Assembly: GCA_026986235.1 (NCBI GenBank)
Contig: JALSOY010000036.1
Span: forward strand, 1 to 18,229
Direction: 5' to 3'
DNA: 18,229 nucleotides
Origin: Caldifarciminota bacterium
GTDB lineage: Bacteria; Hydrothermota; Hydrothermia; B15-G9; WFZT01
The notes below the pieces were generated by a model. That model had not been told where the DNA came from. It worked only from the letters and a program-made list of their open reading frames with translations, and did no database searches. Both the position numbers and the translations under genes were made by a program. This document shows, in pieces, positions 14,671-18,229 of this stretch; positions within the stretch are counted from its first letter, which is position 1; every line of letters begins with the position of its first letter.

Positions 14671-14700
14671 AGTATAAAACAAAACTGACGAATTTGGTAA
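14671..14700 (-). promoter_or_regulatory. Probable promoter of the transaldolase-to-pyrD operon
   Basis: On the minus strand TTACCA (14700-14695) and a good -10 box TATACT (14676-14671) are spaced by 18 bases. The expected leader of about 20 bases includes GGAGGT. It lies in the only sizeable gap on the right half of the window. No terminator is visible before it, so read-through from the upstream operon is possible. Confidence 0.5.
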
Positions 14701-14712
14701 GAAATTAAAGAT

Positions 14713-15183
14713 TCAGACCTTTTTTAAAACCTCTCCGAACAGCGAAAGGACGAATCGGGCTATTTCCCCTCCTGTCACAAGCTCCTGGAGAACCGGTATC
14801 TTTGAGAGTATAAAGATGGTGAATCCTCCGAGCAAAAATCCTTCAACTGCACCAACCGCAAACCCCAGTAACCTGTCTATCGTGGACAGGGCAAGTGCCC
14901 TGAAAAGCCTGTGCATTATCTCTCCCAGGATGTAAGTAACAAAGACGAAGGCAATGAAGATTGCAAAAAATCCAACAACCCTGTGCATAATGGGATTTTC
15001 TATGTGGAAATCCCTGAAGACCTTATAAACGAGCTCATTGTAATTAATACCCACCACTATCCCGCCAAAAAATCCTACAAGTGAAAATCCCTCCTTAATC
15101 AGACCACGGAGGAGTCCCCTTATGGAAAATATGATTAAAAACGAGATCACGAGGATGTCGGCAAATGTGAACTGGTATTTCAG
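14713..15183 (-). CDS. CvpA-like inner-membrane protein
   Basis: From a CTG at 15183 the protein has 156 residues; the first conventional start (GTG at 15150) gives 145 but cuts into the first membrane helix. The N-terminus from the CTG, KYQFTFADILVISFLIIFS followed by IRGLLRGLIKEGFSLVG, aligns with CvpA proteins, which begin with a short polar stretch, xxDIxIxxxL, then RGxxRG. Four helices are present (about 10-26, 31-50, 66-86, 103-125). GGAGGT stands 9 bases before the CTG, and the CTG overlaps the phosphoesterase stop as CTGA, like the ATGA overlaps of this operon. CvpA was named for colicin V export and is linked to envelope homeostasis; its mechanism is unclear. Confidence 0.75.
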   Translation of the reverse strand: MKYQFTFADILVISFLIIFSIRGLLRGLIKEGFSLVGFFGGIVVGINYNELVYKVFRDFHIENPIMHRVVGFFAIFIAFVFVTYILGEIMHRLFRALALSTIDRLLGFAVGAVEGFLLGGFTIFILSKIPVLQELVTGGEIARFVLSLFGEVLKKV

Positions 15184-15674
15184 AACTCCATCACCTCCGC
15201 CCTCAGATTTTCAAGATCAAGGATGGCAAATGTCCTTCTGTCAGTGAGGTAACCACATGCCTCGCCCGGATTCAAAATCAATGTGTTTTCCACCGTCCTG
15301 TTGTCAACTCTATGGAGATGGCCGTAGAGAATGACATCGAAGTCACCGGATCTGGCAAGAGACTCCACTTCTATGGGCTCGTGCATTAGAATAACCCTTC
15401 TCCCCCCAATTTCTAACTTTACAGGCTTCAACTCTCTGAGCTCAAAACCGTTACCCTCAAACTTCTTTTTCAGAAAAAACTTCTCGCCGTCGTTGTTCCC
15501 CAGGAGAACGATCAACCTTCCTGAATAGACTTCCCTGATAAAATCAGCCACGAATGGAGAGACAATGTCTCCAAGGTGGAAGGTAAGTTTTATGCCCTTT
15601 GACTCTATAATTCTGAAGGCCTCCTTAATGGCCGTTTTGTTGTCGTGGGTATCAGAAATTACTGCAACTTTCAT
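15180..15674 (-). CDS. YfcE/MJ0936-family metallophosphoesterase
   Basis: The 164-residue protein has all metal-binding motifs of the small calcineurin-like phosphodiesterases: Asp8 and His10 (SDTHDN), Asp36 (LGDIV), Asn61 (GNND), His98 (LMHEP), and His119 and His121 (YGHLH). Relatives hydrolyse phosphodiesters in vitro; the physiological substrate is unknown. The ATG overlaps the stop of the upstream nucleotidyltransferase as ATGA, and its stop overlaps the likely CTG start of the cvpA-like gene. No membrane segment is present, so it is probably cytoplasmic. Confidence 0.93.
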   Translation of the reverse strand: MKVAVISDTHDNKTAIKEAFRIIESKGIKLTFHLGDIVSPFVADFIREVYSGRLIVLLGNNDGEKFFLKKKFEGNGFELRELKPVKLEIGGRRVILMHEPIEVESLARSGDFDVILYGHLHRVDNRTVENTLILNPGEACGYLTDRRTFAILDLENLRAEVMEF

Positions 15675-17086
15675 CTCTTCCCTCCCTTTACAAGCCAGTT
15701 TTCCTCAATGTATTTTAGAGCTTCCTCCCTTGTTCTTATTACACCCTCCGCAAAAAGATCGTCGATTTCTTCAAGAATCTTTTTGAAAATAGGAGAAGGT
15801 TCAAAACCCATGTTTATGAGGTCGTGTCCCGTAACCAGTCTCTCCCTTTTTCTGGACTTCTCTTCAATTACTTCCACCATCATCTTTAAGAGTTTTTTGT
15901 GTCCCTCGTAAAGCTCTTCCTGTGGTGGACTTGACATGGCATCGGCGAAAGAAAAGAGGATCATGGGAAACGCAAGATCCCCTAACTTCCGGAGGAATCT
16001 GTTTACCGCCCTCTTCGTCCTGTCCGTTTCCCTCGAGATGAGATGTGGATGCATGTGTGACTTCACGAATGTCACGAGGATGTCCCTCTCAAAGTTTGAA
16101 AATCTCAGCCTTTTCGCTATTCTTTCGACGATCTTTGCCCCCAGCTTATCGTGTCCGTAAAAATGAGTTTTACCCTCCTCGTCCCTTGTAAGAGTATCAG
16201 GTTTTCCCACATCATGAAACAGGGCTCCGAGGAGCATGAGGGCGCGCCAGTGAGCGTCCGATAAGTATGATTCAAAGTACTTCCTGTATGGGGCAAGCCA
16301 GTCTAATCTTACAAAATTCCACATAAGGTTATGAAGGTTTTTCACAGTTAACAGCGTGTGCTCCAGAAGATTTTGCCTGCCATGGTAAACCTGCTCCGTT
16401 TCTTTCAGTGGCAGGAGCTCGGGAAACAGTGAGAAAAGAATACCCGTATGTGCCATGAGATCGATGGCGTCAGGCAGGCACTTTCCACCGAATATCCGAA
16501 GGACTTCGTACCTGATCCTCTCAGGTGAGACCTTCCCGAGCTGTGGCGAAATTTCTGTGAACCAGGAAAGTGTAGAATTCTCTATTTTGAAACAGAGTAC
16601 CGACTGCAATCTAAATCCCCTCAGAATCCTTAAAGGATCTTCCACTATGTTACTTTTTGCAAAAGATCTAACGAGCCTTTTTCTTAGATCGTTTAGTCCA
16701 CCTGTGGGATCTATAAGGTCGCTTATGTTTTCAACATCCAGGGCGATTGAGTTTATTGTAAAATCGCGCCTTCTCAGGTCTTCAAGGATGTTTTCTCCCC
16801 GGGGACCGGAAACATCTATCCAGCTGTCTTTCCCGAGTATTATACGGTACTCCATGACTTCTTCCTTGAGAGCTATAACCTTCTTCGTGAATCTTCGGGA
16901 GAATCCCTCAAGGAATCCGGGGAGATCACCGAATACGACGAGGTCAATGTCACCCGGGTCGTCCTCGAGAGGGAAATTCTTCGGCAGTTTTAAACCATTT
17001 TTGAGCAGAGTATCCCTGATGTATCCGCCGACCAGGTAAACTTTACCTTTAAATTCTAAGAGGAATTTAAAAATTTCCGGATTCAT
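15671..17086 (-). CDS. Class II tRNA CCA-adding enzyme / poly(A) polymerase family with HD domain
   Basis: This 471-residue protein belongs to the class II nucleotidyltransferases that add or repair the tRNA CCA end, or add A tails. The head has LVGGYIRD (18-25), the catalytic pair Asp46 and Asp48 (GDIDLVV), RRDFTINSIALDV (106-118), a DPTGGLNDLRKRLVR element, and EDPLRILRGFRLQ (149-161). The C-terminal half carries an HD domain: LEHTLL (His243), FHDVGKPDT (His291, Asp292), FYGHD and KSHMHPH. About ten extra residues separate VGG.RD from DID compared with the usual short link. The sequence does not decide between CCA-, CC-, A-adding and poly(A) polymerase. The ATG overlaps the preceding stop by 4 bases. 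Confidence 0.92.
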   Translation of the reverse strand: MNPEIFKFLLEFKGKVYLVGGYIRDTLLKNGLKLPKNFPLEDDPGDIDLVVFGDLPGFLEGFSRRFTKKVIALKEEVMEYRIILGKDSWIDVSGPRGENILEDLRRRDFTINSIALDVENISDLIDPTGGLNDLRKRLVRSFAKSNIVEDPLRILRGFRLQSVLCFKIENSTLSWFTEISPQLGKVSPERIRYEVLRIFGGKCLPDAIDLMAHTGILFSLFPELLPLKETEQVYHGRQNLLEHTLLTVKNLHNLMWNFVRLDWLAPYRKYFESYLSDAHWRALMLLGALFHDVGKPDTLTRDEEGKTHFYGHDKLGAKIVERIAKRLRFSNFERDILVTFVKSHMHPHLISRETDRTKRAVNRFLRKLGDLAFPMILFSFADAMSSPPQEELYEGHKKLLKMMVEVIEEKSRKRERLVTGHDLINMGFEPSPIFKKILEEIDDLFAEGVIRTREEALKYIEENWLVKGGKR

Positions 17087-18229
17087 TTCAAAACGATGAG
17101 TTTTTTACGGATAGATTTTTCACCTACAACCGCCCGTATGAAGTATGTCCCGGGCTTAAAGTCTTCAGCGTTAAAGATCAGTCTGTGGACTCCGGCATCT
17201 TTGTATCCGGAGTCTATCAGGTAAAGAGTCTGGCCACCTGTGTTTATCAACTCAAGTTTGACGAAGCACGGTTTTTCAACAGTGTATTCAAGGGAAACGA
17301 GTGCACTGGTGGGATTTGGGTAAAGTTTCAGAAAACCTGTATCTTCCACGGTTTCGTTTTCTTTTAAAGAAAGAGCTTCCATGTTGAAGGAATAGAAGGT
17401 ATCCGGCTTGATGTCAAATACCGTGATGCGAGTGGAGTCGGGCCACAAAATTTCAAGTGAATCTATTCTTTCTCCTGCTCCAAAAATGAGGTCTTCACCC
17501 GTGAATATCCGTGTCTGTACCCCACTTAATCCGTAGAGTTTCACCAGTGATAGCCAGGCGTTTGAAGTGGGATATATCTTTATTCCCACAGTGCGAGCCC
17601 CGCCCTCGGAGTTGTAGGCAATCTCAAGATTAGTACCGTTGTAAAAGACAAGGTCAGTGAGAAGGTCAGAGTTCATGTCCACGGCAAAGACACTCTGTGG
17701 ATTGTGGACCGCCTCAGAGAGGGAGAGGTAATTGTTGAGTTCAAAGGAAAAATTTCCCCTGTTTTTCAAGATTCCAACGGAGTGGTCACTGAAGAGGACA
17801 ACGATGTCCTGATAAGAATCGAGGTCAAAATCTGCCACATCAAAGTCCAGTACATTGTCAAGTCCAAAAACAGAATCCTCGAGATTCGTGAAGATTTTCA
17901 AAAAACCTCCATTCTCCAGAGTTACGATATCTATGTTACCGTCGTTGTTCAGGTCAGCTGGGTAAACTTTCGTAAAGTTCCCCCTGTGAAGTGAGACCAT
18001 CTGTGCCGGCAAAAGCCTGGATTTCTCAGCAAGTCTTATACCGTTGCGGGATAGAAGGATGTAACTTAAAACATTCCTGTGGCAGGAAATAGGAATGATT
18101 CTATCACTCATAAAGTTAACGGCCATGGGAACAAATTCAAAACTTCCTTCAGACAAGAAGACGACATCTCCTGATAGAGGACTGCTTACATAAAGATCAA
18201 GGATACCATCCCGGTTGAAATCGATGACA
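17083..18229 (-). CDS. CRTAC1-like FG-GAP/UnbV surface or secreted protein with Por-type sorting tail (5' part missing)
   Basis: The frame is open to the right edge, so the gene starts outside the window; 382 codons including the stop are visible. The TTG at 18156 is internal, because a calcium-binding FG-GAP motif (DFNRDGILDLYV) lies upstream of it. Further FG-GAP/VCBS repeats follow (DLNNDGNIDIVTL, DFDLDSYQDIVVL, DMNSDLLTDLVFY), forming blades of a beta-propeller. Then comes an ASPIC/UnbV-type domain (about RTVGIKIY to FGAGERIDSLEILWPDS). The last 80 residues start LKLYPNPTS and end KKLIVLK, the pattern of a T9SS type A sorting domain. The protein is probably secreted or anchored on the cell surface. 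It ends in ATGA with the nucleotidyltransferase gene, an odd cytoplasmic partner. Confidence 0.88.
   Translation of the reverse strand, partial: VIDFNRDGILDLYVSSPLSGDVVFLSEGSFEFVPMAVNFMSDRIIPISCHRNVLSYILLSRNGIRLAEKSRLLPAQMVSLHRGNFTKVYPADLNNDGNIDIVTLENGGFLKIFTNLEDSVFGLDNVLDFDVADFDLDSYQDIVVLFSDHSVGILKNRGNFSFELNNYLSLSEAVHNPQSVFAVDMNSDLLTDLVFYNGTNLEIAYNSEGGARTVGIKIYPTSNAWLSLVKLYGLSGVQTRIFTGEDLIFGAGERIDSLEILWPDSTRITVFDIKPDTFYSFNMEALSLKENETVEDTGFLKLYPNPTSALVSLEYTVEKPCFVKLELINTGGQTLYLIDSGYKDAGVHRLIFNAEDFKPGTYFIRAVVGEKSIRKKLIVLK

Overview
This window looks like chromosomal DNA from a thermophilic, uncultured Gram-negative-type bacterium. The inference rests on outer-membrane features (a PorV/UPF0164-type barrel, a periplasmic TPR-parvulin, HtrA/DegP, an MCE/MlaD protein), a cargo protein with a Por-type (T9SS-like) C-terminal tail, a V/A-type ATPase B subunit, and Lys/Glu-rich proteins. 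The combination resembles candidate phyla such as WOR-3/Hydrothermae, but no rRNA or marker phylogeny is available here. I see no tRNA, rRNA, CRISPR array, transposase or phage gene.

Layout. Almost everything is on the minus strand, in tightly overlapping operons. (1) 1-249: 5' part of a secreted or membrane protein gene that runs off the left edge, with a strong promoter so close to its ATG that the mRNA should be nearly leaderless. (2) 365-512: C-rich/G-rich palindromic repeat cluster. (3) 5937-532: operon atpB - PorV-like barrel - DGK1/SEC59-type lipid kinase - TPR/parvulin PPIase - divergent cold-shock-domain protein - tgt. (4) 5938-6208: divergent control region with the atpB promoter, a palindrome over its -10 box, a second copy of the repeat, and a promoter for the plus-strand gene. 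(5) 6209-7714: the only plus-strand gene, a large exported beta-rich protein. (6) 14644-7711: operon transaldolase - degP/htrA - MlaD/MCE - radA - PIN/TRAM (YacL-like) - MBL-fold hydrolase - pyrD, with its own promoter. It meets the plus-strand gene at a shared TTAA stop. (7) 18229-14713: CRTAC1-like FG-GAP/UnbV protein with sorting tail - CCA/poly(A) polymerase with HD domain - YfcE-like phosphoesterase - CvpA-like membrane protein, linked by 4-nt overlaps.

How the genes fit together. The left operon mixes bioenergetics with envelope assembly and tRNA/RNA functions. The middle operon mixes envelope quality control (DegP, MlaD) with DNA repair (RadA) and pyrimidine synthesis. The CRTAC1-like cargo tail and the PorV-like barrel are both parts expected of a type IX-like secretion route.

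Most unusual signals: a perfect 19-bp inverted repeat with a 3-nt loop inside the MBL-fold gene; a two-locus palindromic repeat family with mutually exclusive hairpins; a TGT whose base-recognition pocket lacks the usual Glu-Cys pair; a cold-shock-fold protein that lost its RNP1 aromatic residues; an atpB separated from atpA and atpD; a probable CTG-started cvpA with a CTGA stop/start overlap; and a near-leaderless promoter. I see no clear new defence or biosynthetic system.
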